NCBI GenBank assembly: GCA_020832105.1
Contig: JAFIFH010000064.1
Coordinates: 1 to 64,000 of the forward strand
Source of the DNA: Idiomarina sp.
GTDB taxonomy: Bacteria; Pseudomonadota; Gammaproteobacteria; Enterobacterales; Alteromonadaceae
Reading direction: 5' to 3'
Length of the DNA: 64,000 nucleotides
Shown: positions 10,055 to 22,227 of the stretch, one piece after another
How positions within the stretch are numbered: position 1 is the first letter of the stretch
How the letters are laid out: every line of letters begins with the position of its first letter
Position numbers and translations under genes: made by a program
The notes under the pieces: model-generated
Databases searched by the model: none
The model's input: only the letters and a program-made list of their open reading frames with translations
Told to the model about the DNA's origin: nothing

Positions 10055-11092
10055 CTATGTAGGCGAATGTAAGAACATCGCGTCACCGTAACTGAAAAAG
10101 CGATATTGATGCTCAACCGCACTGGCATAGGCGTCGAGAATGATTTGTTGACTGGCGAATGCGGACACCAGCATTAACAATGTCGATTCAGGGAGGTGAA
10201 AGTTGGTGATCATGGCGTCAACCACGGCAAATTCATAGCCGGGGTAGATAAAGATATCGGTTTCCTGAAAGAACGGTGTCAGCTGCCCTTTAAGGCTGGC
10301 TTTAGCCATTGATTCTAAGGAGCGCACCGAGGTCGTACCCACCGCAATCACCCGCCCACCACGCGCACGCGTTGCCTCAATGGCTGCAATGGTGTCTTCA
10401 CTGACCTCGGCGTACTCGCTGTGCATGATATGCTCTTCAATACTGTCCACCCTTACTGGCTGAAACGTACCGGCCCCCACGTGCAAGGTCACATAAGCAA
10501 ACTCAACACCCTTGTCCTGCAATTGTTGTAAAATGACATCATCAAAGTGTAACCCTGCGGTTGGTGCCGCCACTGCGCCAGGCTTGCGATTGTAAACCGT
10601 CTGATAGCGTTCACGGTCGCTGTCCTCGTCCGGGCGGTCAATATAAGGAGGCAGTGGCATATGGCCGTGCGCTTCGAGCAATTCAAGAACGCTTTGTGTA
10701 CTGTCAAAGTGCAGCTTAAATAATGCACCTTCCCGGCCGGTCACTTCAGCTTCAAACGCATCTTCAAGGGCAAGCCGGGCCCCTGCTTTAGGTGCCCGAT
10801 TCGCACGTACATGGGCAAGCACATGGTGTTCATCCACCACCCGCTCCACCAGCACTTCAACCTTCCCACCGGAGACTTTTTGCCCCAGCAATCGCGCCGG
10901 AATCACCCGGGTGTCGTTAAAAACAAGCAGGTCGCCAGGTGCGATGAGCTCAACGATGTCGGTGAACTTACCATGGCCAAGCTCACCATTGCTGGCGTTC
11001 ACGCTTAGCAGCCTGCTTGCACTGCGCTGTGGCTGCGGATAACGGGCAATCAGCTCGTCGGGTAATTGAAAACTAAAATCAGCTACTTTCAT
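10055..11092 (-). CDS. queA: S-adenosylmethionine:tRNA ribosyltransferase-isomerase
   Basis: 345 aa [29 protein letters not shown]...[13 protein letters not shown]...[10 protein letters not shown]. Confidence 0.98.
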   Translation of the reverse strand: MKVADFSFQLPDELIARYPQPQRSASRLLSVNASNGELGHGKFTDIVELIAPGDLLVFNDTRVIPARLLGQKVSGGKVEVLVERVVDEHHVLAHVRANRAPKAGARLALEDAFEAEVTGREGALFKLHFDSTQSVLELLEAHGHMPLPPYIDRPDEDSDRERYQTVYNRKPGAVAAPTAGLHFDDVILQQLQDKGVEFAYVTLHVGAGTFQPVRVDSIEEHIMHSEYAEVSEDTIAAIEATRARGGRVIAVGTTSVRSLESMAKASLKGQLTPFFQETDIFIYPGYEFAVVDAMITNFHLPESTLLMLVSAFASQQIILDAYASAVEHQYRFFSYGDAMFLHSPT

Positions 11093-11147
11093 TGAGGTTT
11101 ACTACCTACACTTGATGTTGTCTGTGGGCTAAGCCTGACACGCAGGC

Positions 11148-11603
11148 TCACACCCGGGTGAGCTCAAGACGCTCGTTAAGATGGACAATACGCTTGGCCA
11201 TACCGCGAATGATCGCGTCTTTTACTTTCTCGCGAATAGCCGCCCCCAAGGTGCGCAAGCCGGGATTATCAATGCGAAACACAATACAGTCAACGCTCGC
11301 GATAACACTGGCGCTGCGCGGCTGACGGGTAACAAAAGAGCCCTCACCGATAATCTCACCACTGCGCAAAGTGCCCAGTTCCTGGCCGTCTTTTTCAACC
11401 CGGGCATAGCCTGACAAAAGTAAGTACAGCGACGTGTCCGTTTCACCCTGCTGAGTGATCGGCCGCCCCTGTTTACAGCTATAGAGGCGTAATTTGTCTT
11501 CCAATAGCAGGCGACGCTCGTCATTACTAAACTCAGCAAAAAAGTCCAGACGGTTCATAATTTCGAGCAGTTTCAGCTTTGAAACTGACTGAATGGCGCG
11601 CAT
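11148..11603 (-). CDS. Cyclic nucleotide-binding domain protein (no DNA-binding domain seen)
   Basis: 151 aa with Crp-like cNMP-binding fold: LYLLLSGYARVEKDGQELGTLRSGEIIGEGSFVTRQPRSASVIAS. Confidence 0.8.
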   Translation of the reverse strand: MRAIQSVSKLKLLEIMNRLDFFAEFSNDERRLLLEDKLRLYSCKQGRPITQQGETDTSLYLLLSGYARVEKDGQELGTLRSGEIIGEGSFVTRQPRSASVIASVDCIVFRIDNPGLRTLGAAIREKVKDAIIRGMAKRIVHLNERLELTRV

Positions 11604-11666
11604 GGAATTGCCCTCCGATGGTCATTTTGAACCCTTGAGCGTACAGCAAGGGGCTAAAATAACAAA

Positions 11667-11690
11667 AAGCGTGGCATCTCAGCCACGCTT
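11667..11690 (-). terminator. Rho-independent terminator downstream of the DUF481 gene
   Basis: aagcgtggc-atctca-gccacgctt; on the minus strand followed by tttttgtt. Confidence 0.8.
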
Positions 11691-11724
11691 CGTCTGTGTT
11701 ATCAGCAAAACCCACGAATCCAGC

Positions 11725-12492
11725 TTAGAAGCTGTATACCAGAGTTACGGCCGTTTCTGTATCCAGTTTTTCCGGAATACGCCCACTAGCCTGCTCATAG
11801 ACAGTGTCATTGTGGTTAAGCGTTAATGATACACGCAATGCGAGTGCCGAATTGATATTCGCGGTCACCGCAGACACAGCACGCGTACGCACATTATCGT
11901 CTCCGACTTCTGTGGATATGCTTTGGGTGAAACGTGAGGTATCAGTGATATCCCAGTTCAGTCGTCCGGCCATACGAACAATGATTTCACCTTCCGTTTC
12001 GCCAGTATCTCGTCGCTCGTCATAAGAGTAACCTGGACCAATTTCGAAGTCCGCAAACAGGCCTTCTCTCCAGGTGTACCGGTTACCGTAACCGGCCGCA
12101 ATGGTGGACTGGTAATTGTAGCTACTGAAACGGTCATCCTCGTACGAACCATAGACAAACAAAGAAGAGTTGCTGTCTTCTTCAAATTGGCGGTTGGTCT
12201 GTGCCGAGGCGAAAATCCGGTCAGCATCAACTACACTCTCACCATCGAGGTTTTCGGTCTCCTGGCGGTAATAGTCGAATGAACCCTGATGACGCCATAA
12301 GTTCACTTCGCGCTCAAGGTTCAGTTTACCTTTCCAGGACTGAGATTCGGTATTACCGGTACGAATAAGCAGGCCGACTTCAACTTCTGCCTGCCAACCC
12401 TCGTCTTCCGGCGTCACTGCCAGCGCCTGGCTGCTCAGCATCAATAAGGGTGCTGCCAGCACTGCACTTGCTGTGTACATCATCTTAGACAC
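11725..12492 (-). CDS. DUF481 family outer membrane protein
   Basis: 255 aa with signal peptide and beta-barrel pattern: GLLIRTGNTESQSWKGKLNLEREVNLWRHQGSFDYYRQE...TETAVTLVYSF. Confidence 0.85.
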   Translation of the reverse strand: MSKMMYTASAVLAAPLLMLSSQALAVTPEDEGWQAEVEVGLLIRTGNTESQSWKGKLNLEREVNLWRHQGSFDYYRQETENLDGESVVDADRIFASAQTNRQFEEDSNSSLFVYGSYEDDRFSSYNYQSTIAAGYGNRYTWREGLFADFEIGPGYSYDERRDTGETEGEIIVRMAGRLNWDITDTSRFTQSISTEVGDDNVRTRAVSAVTANINSALALRVSLTLNHNDTVYEQASGRIPEKLDTETAVTLVYSF

Positions 12493-12502
12493 AATCGACT
12501 CC

Positions 12503-13567
12503 TTACTTCACGGTTGCTTTCAAAGCGCCACGTTCATACAGCTTAAACATCTCTTCTAAAGACGTTGGTTTAATTTTATCGGCATTGCCGGCGGTACCAA
12601 AAGCTTCGTAGCGCGCTTTGCAGACGTCATACATGGCATCGGTCGCAGCCTGGAAATATTTGCGCGGATCAAAGTTGCTCTTATTTTCTGCCAAATGACG
12701 ACGAATCGCACCGGTCGACGCAAGGCGTAAATCCGTATCAATATTGACCTTACGCACACCATGGCGGATACCTTCCTGGATTTGCTCCACAGGTACACCA
12801 TAGGTTTCTGGAATTTCACCGCCAAATTCGTTGATAATCGCCAGCCATTCTTGTGGTACTGACGACGACCCGTGCATGACCAGGTGAGTATCAGGAATGC
12901 GCGCGTGAATTTCTTTAATACGCTCAATCGCCAGGATATCGCCGGTTGGTGGACGGGAAAACTTGTATGCGCCGTGTGAGGTACCACAGGCGATTGCCAA
13001 GGCATCAACCTGAGTGGCTTTAACGAAATCTGCAGCTTCTTCCGGGTCAGTTAACAGCTGATCGTGGGTCAGTTTACCTTCCGCACCAACGCCGTCTTCT
13101 TCACCCGCTTCACCCGTTTCCAGCGAGCCAAGTACCCCTAACTCACCCTCAACCGAGACACCACAGGCATGCGCCATCTCCACTGTGCGACGTGTCACTT
13201 CGACGTTATAGTCGTAATCCGCTGGCGTTTTACCATCGGACTTCAGTGACCCGTCCATCATCACTGAGCTAAAGCCCAGCTGAATCGAGCGCTGACACAC
13301 TGCAGGAGACGTACCATGGTCCTGGTGCATTACCACCGGAATATGCGGCCACTCTTCAATTGCGGCAAGGATCAGGTGACGCAAAAATGGGGCGCCTGCG
13401 TAGCTACGCGCACCGGCAGACGCTTGCACGATGACCGGGCTGTTGGTGTCATCAGCAGCACGCATAATCGCGCGCATCTGCTCAAGATTGTTAACGTTGT
13501 AGGCGGGTACGCCGTAACTATGCTCCGCTGCGTGATCCAGCAACTGTCGCAATGAAATAAGTGCCAT
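12503..13567 (-). CDS. fba: Fructose-bisphosphate aldolase class II
   Basis: 354 aa [38 protein letters not shown]...VMHQDHGTS...HGSSSVPQ. Confidence 0.97.
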   Translation of the reverse strand: MALISLRQLLDHAAEHSYGVPAYNVNNLEQMRAIMRAADDTNSPVIVQASAGARSYAGAPFLRHLILAAIEEWPHIPVVMHQDHGTSPAVCQRSIQLGFSSVMMDGSLKSDGKTPADYDYNVEVTRRTVEMAHACGVSVEGELGVLGSLETGEAGEEDGVGAEGKLTHDQLLTDPEEAADFVKATQVDALAIACGTSHGAYKFSRPPTGDILAIERIKEIHARIPDTHLVMHGSSSVPQEWLAIINEFGGEIPETYGVPVEQIQEGIRHGVRKVNIDTDLRLASTGAIRRHLAENKSNFDPRKYFQAATDAMYDVCKARYEAFGTAGNADKIKPTSLEEMFKLYERGALKATVK

Positions 13568-13592
13568 GAAAATACTCCTTTAATAAAATTGT

Positions 13593-14780
13593 TTATGCTT
13601 TGTGGTCTTTTGCACGCGCTTCAAGAATCGCTACTGCAGGCAAGGTTTTACCTTCCAGAAACTCAAGGAATGCACCGCCACCGGTAGATATATAAGAAAC
13701 TTTGTCAGCAATACCATATTTATCAATGGCAGCCAGCGTATCACCACCACCTGCAATTGAAAATGCATCGCTCTGTGCAATGGCTTCTGCGATAGCGCGG
13801 GTGCCTGCGCTAAACTGCTCGAACTCGAATACACCCACAGGCCCGTTCCACACAATAGTGCCTGCGCCTTTCAGTAAGTCGACCAGCGTTTCGGTGGTAT
13901 CCGGCCCGATGTCAAAAATCATATCATCGTCAGCCACATCACCGACCGCTTTGGTTTCTGCCGCTGCGTTCTCGGCGAACTCTTTGCCGGTCACTACGTC
14001 AGTCGGTAACGGGATATCCGCACCGCGGGTTTTCGCCGAATCTGCGAGGCGCGAGGCCTCTTTGACTAAATCATCTTCGCACAGCGAGTTACCAATGTTA
14101 TGGCCCGCCGCTTTAATGAAGGTATTGGCAATGCCGCCACCGACAATCAATTGATCGACTTTACGCACCAGCGAGTTCAGTACCGTAAGTTTGCTCGATA
14201 CTTTCGAGCCACCGACGATTGCTACCAATGGGCGCTTGGGTTCTTTCATCGCTTTGCCGAGGGCTTCTAGTTCAGCAACCAGCAACGGTCCGGCAAGGGC
14301 CAGTTTCGCGTATTGGGCAACCCCATAGGTCGACGCCTGAGCACGGTGTGCAGTGCCAAAGGCGTCCATCACGAAGATGTCACATAAGGCAGCCATTTTT
14401 TTCGCCAGCTCCGGGTCGTTTTTCTTCTCGCCGGTATTAAAACGCACGTTCTCAAATACTACCAGTTCACCACCCGCAGCTTCGACACCGTTCAGGTAAT
14501 TACTTTCAAAACGAACTGGAAAATCCAGTACCTCTTCTAGATACCGTGCCACCGGGGCCATCGAATACTGGTCATCATACTGGCCTTCTTCGGGGCGGCC
14601 CAAATGCGACATCACCATCACTTTAGCACCTTGCTCAAGCGCTTGCTGCAAGGTGGGTAATGCGGCTTTTAAGCGCGCATCAGACGTCACCTTGCCATCC
14701 TTAACCGGTACGTTCAGATCTTCACGAATCAACACGCGCTTACCGCGCAGGTCGAAATCTTTCATTGCCAAAACGCTCAT
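13593..14780 (-). CDS. pgk: Phosphoglycerate kinase
   Basis: 395 aa [30 protein letters not shown]...VMSHLGRP...[14 protein letters not shown]. Confidence 0.98.
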   Translation of the reverse strand: MSVLAMKDFDLRGKRVLIREDLNVPVKDGKVTSDARLKAALPTLQQALEQGAKVMVMSHLGRPEEGQYDDQYSMAPVARYLEEVLDFPVRFESNYLNGVEAAGGELVVFENVRFNTGEKKNDPELAKKMAALCDIFVMDAFGTAHRAQASTYGVAQYAKLALAGPLLVAELEALGKAMKEPKRPLVAIVGGSKVSSKLTVLNSLVRKVDQLIVGGGIANTFIKAAGHNIGNSLCEDDLVKEASRLADSAKTRGADIPLPTDVVTGKEFAENAAAETKAVGDVADDDMIFDIGPDTTETLVDLLKGAGTIVWNGPVGVFEFEQFSAGTRAIAEAIAQSDAFSIAGGGDTLAAIDKYGIADKVSYISTGGGAFLEFLEGKTLPAVAILEARAKDHKA

Positions 14781-14835
14781 AGAGAATCCTTGTTTTGCTA
14801 AAATTGTTGTTCAAAACCGGGCGTTGCCGATTCGC

Positions 14836-15882
14836 TTACTTATTAGTGTAGTCCGCGCCGGGTGCTTCATGCAGGCTGACCGCGGTATCCAGCATTCGAT
14901 TCGCAAACCCCCACTCATTATCACACCAGGCCAGGACCTTGACCAAGTGACCATGACTAACCCGGGTCTGGGTACCATCGACAATGCTTGAGCGCGGGTC
15001 ATGATTAAAATCGGCGGAAACCAACGGCTCCATGGTAAACCCAAGCACCCCGCGCAGGCCGTTATGTGCAGCGGCTTGCAATACCGCATTGACCTTCTCA
15101 ATATCCACAGACTGTTGCAGCGTGACACTCAAATCCATCACCGATACGTTGGTGGTTGGCACACGCACCGCGATGGCTTCGAAGCGGCCGGCGAACTTCG
15201 GCATAATCCGCTCGATCCCTCGCGCCAGGCGAGTGTCTATCGGAATAATAGACTGTGACGCCGCCCGCGCCAGGCGTAAATTCTCATGGTGCGCATCAAT
15301 CACCTGCTGATCATTCATTGCCGAGTGAATCGTGGTAATGGTGCCAGAGTCGACGCCAAATGCATCGTCCAGGACTTTAATCACCGGCACAATACAGTTG
15401 GTGGTACATGATCCGTTGGACACGATCCGATGATGCGCTCGCAGCTCATCATGGTTAATCCCCTGGATCATGGTGAAATCCACGTCCGGTGCCGCCGGAT
15501 GGGAAAATAATACTTTGTTTGCCCCAGCGCTAATATGCGCTTCTGCGTCGCTGCGCGAACCAAACACCCCGCTGCAATCCAGCACGATATCGACGTCGTG
15601 CTGATGCCATGGCAAATCAGCAAGTTCAGTGGCATGGCTTAAGGGAATCTCGTCATTACCAATATGCAGCCTCGACTCTGTGGCCGAGACTGGCACCGCA
15701 AACCGACCATGGGTGCTGTCATATTTCAGCAAATGGGCAATCGACGCCGCTGACGCCGGCTCATTCACCGCCACCACCTCTATCCGGTCGCGATAGCCGG
15801 ATTCATATAAGGCGCGCAAAACGCTACGCCCAATACGACCAAGGCCATTGATCGCAATACGAACCGCTGGGGTATCTGCCAT
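14836..15882 (-). CDS. epd: Erythrose-4-phosphate dehydrogenase (GAPDH family)
   Basis: 348 aa [19 protein letters not shown]...[19 protein letters not shown]...[20 protein letters not shown] (Epd-like rather than Gap). Confidence 0.88.
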   Translation of the reverse strand: MADTPAVRIAINGLGRIGRSVLRALYESGYRDRIEVVAVNEPASAASIAHLLKYDSTHGRFAVPVSATESRLHIGNDEIPLSHATELADLPWHQHDVDIVLDCSGVFGSRSDAEAHISAGANKVLFSHPAAPDVDFTMIQGINHDELRAHHRIVSNGSCTTNCIVPVIKVLDDAFGVDSGTITTIHSAMNDQQVIDAHHENLRLARAASQSIIPIDTRLARGIERIMPKFAGRFEAIAVRVPTTNVSVMDLSVTLQQSVDIEKVNAVLQAAAHNGLRGVLGFTMEPLVSADFNHDPRSSIVDGTQTRVSHGHLVKVLAWCDNEWGFANRMLDTAVSLHEAPGADYTNK

Positions 15883-15885
15883 GGA

Positions 15886-17877
15886 TTAAACCGCCCGCGC
15901 CGTTTTCACCACGTTTTCAACGGTGAAACCGAAATGCTTAAACAACTCATCTGCAGGTGCCGACTCACCAAAGGTGGTCATGCCGACCACTGCACCGTCC
16001 AGACCGACGTACTTCAACCAGTAATCGGCAATGCTCGCTTCGATAGCAACCCGGCGACGCACCTGCTTTGGCAGTACGCTGTCTTTGTACTCATCGCTTT
16101 GCGCATCAAAAACATCGGTGCATGGCATCGATACGACGCGAACTTTCTCACCCTGCGTGGTTAGCCGTTCGGCAGCATCCATCGCCAGCTCAACTTCAGA
16201 GCCGGTGGCAATGAGTATCAACTCAGGGTTCTCAGCGAAATCTTTCAGGATATAACCACCGCGTTCAACATTGGCGAGCTGATCTTTGGTTCGCGCTTGT
16301 GGTGCGACGCCCTGACGGGTGAAAACCAGCGCGGTTGGACCGTCACGGCGTTCAATAGCAGCTTTCCAACTCACTGCAGACTCAACCTGATCACAGGGAC
16401 GCCAGGTGTTGAGGTTCGGGGTGACCCGCATGCTGGCAAGTTGCTCCACCGGCTGGTGGGTTGGCCCGTCTTCACCCAAACCAATGGAATCATGGGTATA
16501 TACAAAAATAGCGGGCTGCTTCATCAGCGCAGCCATACGCACTGCGTTGCGCGCATATTCCATAAACATCAGGAAGGTCGCACCGTATGGCACAAAGCCA
16601 CCGTGCAGGGCAATACCATTCATAATCGCTGACATACCAAACTCACGCACGCCGTAATAAATGTAGTTACCGCTGGCATCGTCGTGAGTCAGTGGTTTGG
16701 AGTTGTCCCAAATTGTCAGGTTGGAACCGGCGAGATCAGCGGAGCCCCCTAATAGTTCAGGCAGCATGGGTCCGAAGGCGTTGAGCGCTTGCTGGGAGGC
16801 TTTACGGGTCGCTACTTTTTCCGGGTTTGCCTGCAGTTTTTCGATATGGGCCTGGGCCTGCTCACTAAAGTTTGCTGGTAATTCGCCACTTAAACGACGC
16901 TTAAGTTCAGTTGCTAAACGCGGGTGCGCCGCTGCATAGGCGTCAAATTGCTTGTTCCAGGCCGTCTCGCTGGCTTCGCCCTGAGTTTTCGCATCCCACG
17001 CCTGGTAAACGTCAGCGGGAATTTCAAAGGCGCCATATTCCCAATTTAATTCTTTACGCGCCAGCGCAACTTCGTCATCGCCTAGTGGCGAACCGTGCGA
17101 GCTTTCTGAGCCCTGCTTATTCGGCGAACCAAAGCCGATCACGGTTTTACAGCAAATCAGGGTTGGCTTATTGGTTTCAGCCCGACCTGCTTCAATCGCG
17201 GCTTTAACTGCAGCGCTGTCATGCCCGTCTACATTACCAATCACATGCCAGCCATAGCTTTCAAAACGCTTCACCGTGTCGTCGGTAAACCAGCCCTCTA
17301 CATTACCGTCGATAGAAATGCCGTTGTCGTCGTAAAAGGCAATCAGTTTACCCAGGCCTAAGGTGCCTGCCAGTGAACACACTTCGTGGGAAATACCTTC
17401 CATCAAACAGCCATCACCCATAAACGTGTATGTGTAGTGGTCAATAATATCGTGGCCTGGCTGGTTAAATTGTGCCGCCAGTGCTTTTTCAGCGATCGCC
17501 ATGCCCACCGCGTTACTCACGCCTTGGCCTAGCGGGCCTGTAGTGGTCTCAACACCAGGCGCGTAGCCGTACTCTGGGTGCCCTGGGGTTTTCGAGTGTA
17601 ACTGGCGGAAGTTTTTAATTTCGTTGATATCCAGATCGTAACCTGTCAGATGCAACAATGAATAAATCAGCATCGAGCCATGGCCATTGGAAAGAACGAA
17701 ACGGTCGCGGTTGGCCCAATCTGGATTCGCCGGGTTATGCTGCATGTAATCCCGCCACAGAACTTCTGCGATGTCAGCCATCCCCATCGGCGCGCCAGGG
17801 TGGCCCGATTTGGCTTGCTGAACTGCGTCCATACTAAGGGCGCGAATGGCGTTGGCTAAATGACGACGTTGAGACAT
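15886..17877 (-). CDS. tkt: Transketolase
   Basis: [41 protein letters not shown]...; ATG at 17877 with SD aggagtg. The ORF-track N-terminal extension to 17958 is unlikely. Confidence 0.97.
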   Translation of the reverse strand: MSQRRHLANAIRALSMDAVQQAKSGHPGAPMGMADIAEVLWRDYMQHNPANPDWANRDRFVLSNGHGSMLIYSLLHLTGYDLDINEIKNFRQLHSKTPGHPEYGYAPGVETTTGPLGQGVSNAVGMAIAEKALAAQFNQPGHDIIDHYTYTFMGDGCLMEGISHEVCSLAGTLGLGKLIAFYDDNGISIDGNVEGWFTDDTVKRFESYGWHVIGNVDGHDSAAVKAAIEAGRAETNKPTLICCKTVIGFGSPNKQGSESSHGSPLGDDEVALARKELNWEYGAFEIPADVYQAWDAKTQGEASETAWNKQFDAYAAAHPRLATELKRRLSGELPANFSEQAQAHIEKLQANPEKVATRKASQQALNAFGPMLPELLGGSADLAGSNLTIWDNSKPLTHDDASGNYIYYGVREFGMSAIMNGIALHGGFVPYGATFLMFMEYARNAVRMAALMKQPAIFVYTHDSIGLGEDGPTHQPVEQLASMRVTPNLNTWRPCDQVESAVSWKAAIERRDGPTALVFTRQGVAPQARTKDQLANVERGGYILKDFAENPELILIATGSEVELAMDAAERLTTQGEKVRVVSMPCTDVFDAQSDEYKDSVLPKQVRRRVAIEASIADYWLKYVGLDGAVVGMTTFGESAPADELFKHFGFTVENVVKTARAV

Positions 17878-18079
17878 GAAACACTCCTGAAATTGGGGGC
17901 TAGACATTACCTGGGATGAACTTTTTAAGCAGCCAAACGTACACTGTTGCTTAACCAAGCTAGCTTAATTGCGTCTTCACTGCGCAAAGCTATATTCATC
18001 TACTAGTAGTCGCTGACGTGGGGTCTGCGCGCGTATTGTCCACAATTCACGACGCGCACGCAAATTTACCGCCACATTC

Positions 18080-18124
18080 AGACTTATAGACGTCTAAAAG
18101 TGGATTTTTTTGCAAAAAACGTCT
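18080..18124. promoter_or_regulatory. Putative MetJ operator (met boxes) upstream of metK
   Basis: Perfect AGACGTCT at 18088-18095, adjacent 6/8 match agacttat at 18080-18087, and 7/8 match aaacgtct at 18117-18124. All lie upstream of metK. Confidence 0.75.
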
Positions 18125-18163
18125 AGAGTAGCGGCGTTTTTCAAATATGAGAGAAGAATCAAT

Positions 18164-19309
18164 ATGGCACGTCACCTGTTTACCTCTGAATCAGTTTCCG
18201 AAGGACATCCCGATAAAATCGCTGACCAGATTTCCGACGCGGTTCTTGATGCTATTTTACGTGAAGACCCCAAGGCTCGCGTAGCTTGCGAAACTTATGT
18301 CAAAACAGGCATGGTCCTGGTTGGTGGGGAAATTAATACCCACGCCTGGGTCGACGTGGAGAGTCTGGTGCGCGATACCGTCCGCAAGATCGGCTATACC
18401 CATTCTGACATGGGTTTTGACGCCGGCAGCTGTGCAGTATTGAACGCCATTGGTAAACAGTCACCAGATATCAATCAGGGTGTCGACCGCGGTGCGCCAG
18501 AAGAGCAAGGCGCGGGAGACCAGGGTTTGATGTTTGGTTATGCGTCAAACGAAACTGACGTGCTGATGCCCGCACCTATTACTTACGCCCACAAGCTGGT
18601 TCAGCGTCAAGCTGAGATGCGCCGCACTGAATTACCTTGGTTACGCCCGGATGCAAAAAGCCAGCTGACCTTTGTTTATGAAGACGGTAAGCCGGTCGGC
18701 ATCGATGCCGTGGTGCTTTCCACCCAGCACGCCGAAGAATACAGTCTTAAGCAGGTTCAGGAAGCAGTGATGGAGCACATCGTTAAACCAGTGCTGCCTG
18801 CGGAATGGGTCACTAAGGACACTAAATTCCATATCAACCCAACCGGCAAATTCGTGATAGGCGGCCCGATGGGTGACTGTGGCTTAACTGGCCGCAAAAT
18901 CATTGTCGACACCTACGGCGGCATGGCCCGCCATGGCGGTGGCGCGTTCTCCGGTAAAGACCCGTCTAAAGTTGACCGTAGTGCGGCATACGCGGCGCGT
19001 TATGTTGCGAAGAATATAGTCGCTGCAGGTCTGGCGGATCGCTGTGAAGTACAGCTCTCTTACGCCATCGGTGTGGCTGAGCCAACTTCAATTAGCCTGG
19101 AAACCTTTGGTACCAGCAAGTATGACGAAGCAACGCTGATTGAAGCCGTGCGCAACCATTTTGACCTACGCCCATATGGCTTGATTCAGATGCTCGATTT
19201 GGAACGTGCGATATATCTGCCAACCGCTGCGTACGGTCACTTTGGTCGTGAAGAGTTCCCTTGGGAGCGTACGGATAAAGCCGACGCGTTGCGCGACGCT
19301 GTAGCATAA
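18164..19309 (+). CDS. metK: S-adenosylmethionine synthetase
   Basis: [32 protein letters not shown]...; ATG at 18164 preferred over the ORF-track start at 18110. Confidence 0.98.
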   Translation: MARHLFTSESVSEGHPDKIADQISDAVLDAILREDPKARVACETYVKTGMVLVGGEINTHAWVDVESLVRDTVRKIGYTHSDMGFDAGSCAVLNAIGKQSPDINQGVDRGAPEEQGAGDQGLMFGYASNETDVLMPAPITYAHKLVQRQAEMRRTELPWLRPDAKSQLTFVYEDGKPVGIDAVVLSTQHAEEYSLKQVQEAVMEHIVKPVLPAEWVTKDTKFHINPTGKFVIGGPMGDCGLTGRKIIVDTYGGMARHGGGAFSGKDPSKVDRSAAYAARYVAKNIVAAGLADRCEVQLSYAIGVAEPTSISLETFGTSKYDEATLIEAVRNHFDLRPYGLIQMLDLERAIYLPTAAYGHFGREEFPWERTDKADALRDAVA

Positions 19310-19313
19310 AACC

Positions 19314-20042
19314 ATGCGTATCCCTCGCATTTACCACCCACAAAGCCTGGCTAGCGAAACCCTTGTGACGCTAAGCGATGATGCGGCCAACCATGTTGGT
19401 CGCGTGTTACGCCTGGCGGCAGGCCATGAGCTGGAGCTCTTTTGTGGTGATAACCACATTTATCAAGGGGAAATCACTCAGGCCAGCAAGAAGCAAGTTG
19501 AGGTGCGTATTATTGGACGCCAGCTAGCGGATGTAGAATCACCATTGCGAATCCACCTGATTCAAGGCATCTCCCGCGGTGATCGCATGGACTTCGCTCT
19601 GCAAAAGTCAGTGGAACTGGGTGTGGCCAGCATTACCCCAATTTTCACCGAGCGCTGCGGGGTCAAACTGCAAGGTGAGCGCTTAGCCAAAAAGCGTGAC
19701 CAGTGGCAAAAGATTGTGATTGCTGCCTGTGAACAAAGTGGGCGTAACCTGGTGCCTGAGGTTCATGCGCCAATCACCCTCGACGCATTCCTTAGCCAGG
19801 CGGACAGGCCGCTGACCTTAACGCTGGAACCGAGCGCCGAGCACTCCTTTAAAAGTGCACCTGTAACCCATGAGATTGCACTTTTGATTGGGCCTGAAGG
19901 TGGCTTCTCAGCCACAGAGGTGGCGCGAACCCATGCCGCCCAGTGTCTGCCGGTCCATTTAGGCCCACGCGTACTGCGCACGGAAACTGCGGCTTTGGCC
20001 GCCATCGCCGCGTTGCAAGCGAATCACGGTGATCTCATTTAA
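19314..20042 (+). CDS. rsmE: 16S rRNA (uracil1498-N3)-methyltransferase
   Basis: 242 aa MRIPRIYHPQSLA...HVGRVLRL...LLIGPEGGFSATEV...LGPRVLRTETAALAAIAALQ. Confidence 0.96.
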   Translation: MRIPRIYHPQSLASETLVTLSDDAANHVGRVLRLAAGHELELFCGDNHIYQGEITQASKKQVEVRIIGRQLADVESPLRIHLIQGISRGDRMDFALQKSVELGVASITPIFTERCGVKLQGERLAKKRDQWQKIVIAACEQSGRNLVPEVHAPITLDAFLSQADRPLTLTLEPSAEHSFKSAPVTHEIALLIGPEGGFSATEVARTHAAQCLPVHLGPRVLRTETAALAAIAALQANHGDLI

Positions 20043-20100
20043 CACCCCGTGCTACACTCGAAGCACACCCTTTTTATTTATCTGACTACCCGAGGTTGGC

Positions 20101-21054
20101 ATGAAAGTCGGCATTATCATGGACCCTATCGAAACGGTCAAAACCTACAAAGACACCAGCTTTCGCCTGGCACTAGAAGCTCAGACCCGTGGCGATGAAC
20201 TGCTCTACCTGGAAATGAAAGATCTGTTCATTGACGGCGGCAACCCGATGGGCTTTGTGCGCCCGCTAACGGTACGAGACCAGAAGCATGATTTTTATAC
20301 CTTAGGTGACGGTTGCGATATCCACCTAGGGGAGCTTGATGTCATTCTGATGCGTAAAGACCCGCCATTTGATACTGAGTTCATGTACGCGACCCAGATC
20401 CTTGAGCTCGCTGAGCAAGCCGGTGCATTAGTTGCTAACCGCCCGCAAAGCTTGCGTGATTGTGGTGAGAAGCTGTTCACGTCATGGTTCCCTGACAGCA
20501 TTAGCGCAACCTTGGTCACTCGCGATAGCGACCGCATTCGCGAATTTCATCAAACCCATAAAGACATTATTTTAAAGCCACTAGATGGTATGGGTGGCGC
20601 ATCGATTTTCCGGGTCAAGGCAGACGGCAATAACCTTGGCGTGATCATTGAAACGTTAACCGAACACGGTACGCGGTTCGCCATGGTGCAGGAATATCTG
20701 CCAGCGATTAAAGACGGAGATAAACGTATCCTGATTATTAACGGCGAACCTGTGCCGTACTGTCTGGCTCGGGTGCCTTCTGCCGGTGAAACCCGTGGTA
20801 ACCTCGCGGCAGGTGGCACCGGTCGACCGCAGCCTCTGAGTGAGACTGACTGGGCTTTGGCGCGACAGATTGGTCCAACGCTGAAAGAAAAAGGTTTATA
20901 CCTGGTTGGTCTGGATGTGATTGGTGACCGTATCACTGAAATCAACGTGACAAGCCCGACCTGTATGCGCGAGATTGAAGATCATTACGCGATCAACATC
21001 GCGAAGCAACTGTTCGATGCCATCGAGGCAGACTGTCATGGTAGAAAGCAGTAA
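20101..21054 (+). CDS. gshB: Glutathione synthetase
   Basis: 317 aa MKVGIIMDPIETVKTYKDTSFRLALEAQ...MVQEYLPAIKDGDKRILIINGEP...NVTSPTCMREI. Confidence 0.98.
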   Translation: MKVGIIMDPIETVKTYKDTSFRLALEAQTRGDELLYLEMKDLFIDGGNPMGFVRPLTVRDQKHDFYTLGDGCDIHLGELDVILMRKDPPFDTEFMYATQILELAEQAGALVANRPQSLRDCGEKLFTSWFPDSISATLVTRDSDRIREFHQTHKDIILKPLDGMGGASIFRVKADGNNLGVIIETLTEHGTRFAMVQEYLPAIKDGDKRILIINGEPVPYCLARVPSAGETRGNLAAGGTGRPQPLSETDWALARQIGPTLKEKGLYLVGLDVIGDRITEINVTSPTCMREIEDHYAINIAKQLFDAIEADCHGRKQ

Positions 21055-21157
21055 GTCATAATTGAATGTAAAACCGCATCTGCAGACTTTCAAAATCAGA
21101 TTTGAGCGCTCATATTGATATGATAAGCAGTTGGGACAAACGGAAAGGGAGTAGCTG

Positions 21158-21715
21158 ATGGAAAGTTTAGAAAACCATTTTTTGATCGCAATGCCAGATC
21201 TACACGACTCATTTTTCGAACGGACTGTCACTTATATCTGTGAACACAATGAAGATGGCGCCATGGGCCTGATTATCAATCAACCTGCGGATGTCCCATT
21301 AAGCCGACTTCTCGAACAAATTGAAATTACGGTTCCTGGTGAAAGCGCTTTACGCCGGGCCCCTGTTTACACGGGTGGGCCTGTGGGCACCGATCGTGGA
21401 TTTGTCTTACATACCCCCCAGGATGGCTGGCGTAGTAGTTTGAAACTGAGCAATGAGATTATGGTCACCACCTCAAAAGACATTCTGCAAGCTTTTGGGT
21501 CGGCTCATGCCCCAGAAAACTTCATCCTGACGCTTGGCTATTCTGGTTGGGACGCTGGCCAGCTTGAAGAAGAACTGGCCAATAACAGCTGGCTCACTAT
21601 CCCCGCTGAAGCGGACATATTGTTTGATACGCCGAGCAGTGAGCGCTGGCAAAAAGCCGCAGAAAAGCTAGGTATCGATATCTGGCAACTTGCACCGGGG
21701 GCGGGTCACGCCTGA
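21158..21715 (+). CDS. yqgE: YqgE/AlgH family protein (UPF0301)
   Basis: 185 aa [39 protein letters not shown]. Confidence 0.95.
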   Translation: MESLENHFLIAMPDLHDSFFERTVTYICEHNEDGAMGLIINQPADVPLSRLLEQIEITVPGESALRRAPVYTGGPVGTDRGFVLHTPQDGWRSSLKLSNEIMVTTSKDILQAFGSAHAPENFILTLGYSGWDAGQLEEELANNSWLTIPAEADILFDTPSSERWQKAAEKLGIDIWQLAPGAGHA

Positions 21716-22128
21716 TGTCCTCAGTATTAGCGTTTGATTTTGGCACCCGCAGTATTGGCGTGGCAGTAGGCCAGGCTGTAACAGGAACCGCGAATCCACT
21801 GGCTGCGCTCAAAGCTCAGGACGGTAAACCTGACTGGGACCGGGTGGCCAGACTGATAGCTGAATGGCAGCCGGACCTTTGTGTGATTGGTTTGCCCTTG
21901 AATATGGACGGTACTGAGCAACCAATCACCGCGCGCGCGCGCAAGTTTGCGAATCGATTGCATGGCCGCTTTGGTGTCGCCATAGCCCTTCAGGACGAAC
22001 GCCTGACCACCGTCAGCGCAAAAGAGTATCTTTTCGAGCGTGGCGGCTTTAAAAGTCTGGGTAAGGAAGCTATCGATAGTGCCTCTGCCTGCTTAATTCT
22101 CGAAGACTATTTCCATCAACTGGACTAA
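21715..22128 (+). CDS. ruvX: Putative Holliday junction resolvase RuvX/YqgF
   Basis: 137 aa [26 protein letters not shown]...[14 protein letters not shown]...[10 protein letters not shown]. Confidence 0.95.
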   Translation: MSSVLAFDFGTRSIGVAVGQAVTGTANPLAALKAQDGKPDWDRVARLIAEWQPDLCVIGLPLNMDGTEQPITARARKFANRLHGRFGVAIALQDERLTTVSAKEYLFERGGFKSLGKEAIDSASACLILEDYFHQLD

Positions 22129-22227
22129 TTCAGGCCAACCCACTGGTAAACTTTGCTTGGCTCTGTCCTGCCTTTTCGTTATATTTGCAGCCACGTAGAT
22201 ACTAGTTTCAACAATGAGGACAGCGCT

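Noticed and set aside
17878-17958. N-terminal extension of transketolase in the ORF track
   Set aside because: Conserved transketolase begins [12 protein letters not shown] with a good SD immediately upstream at 17877.
21930-21942. CGCGCGCGCGC run in ruvX
   Set aside because: Short, within a conserved coding frame (TARARKFAN); no evidence of phase variation.
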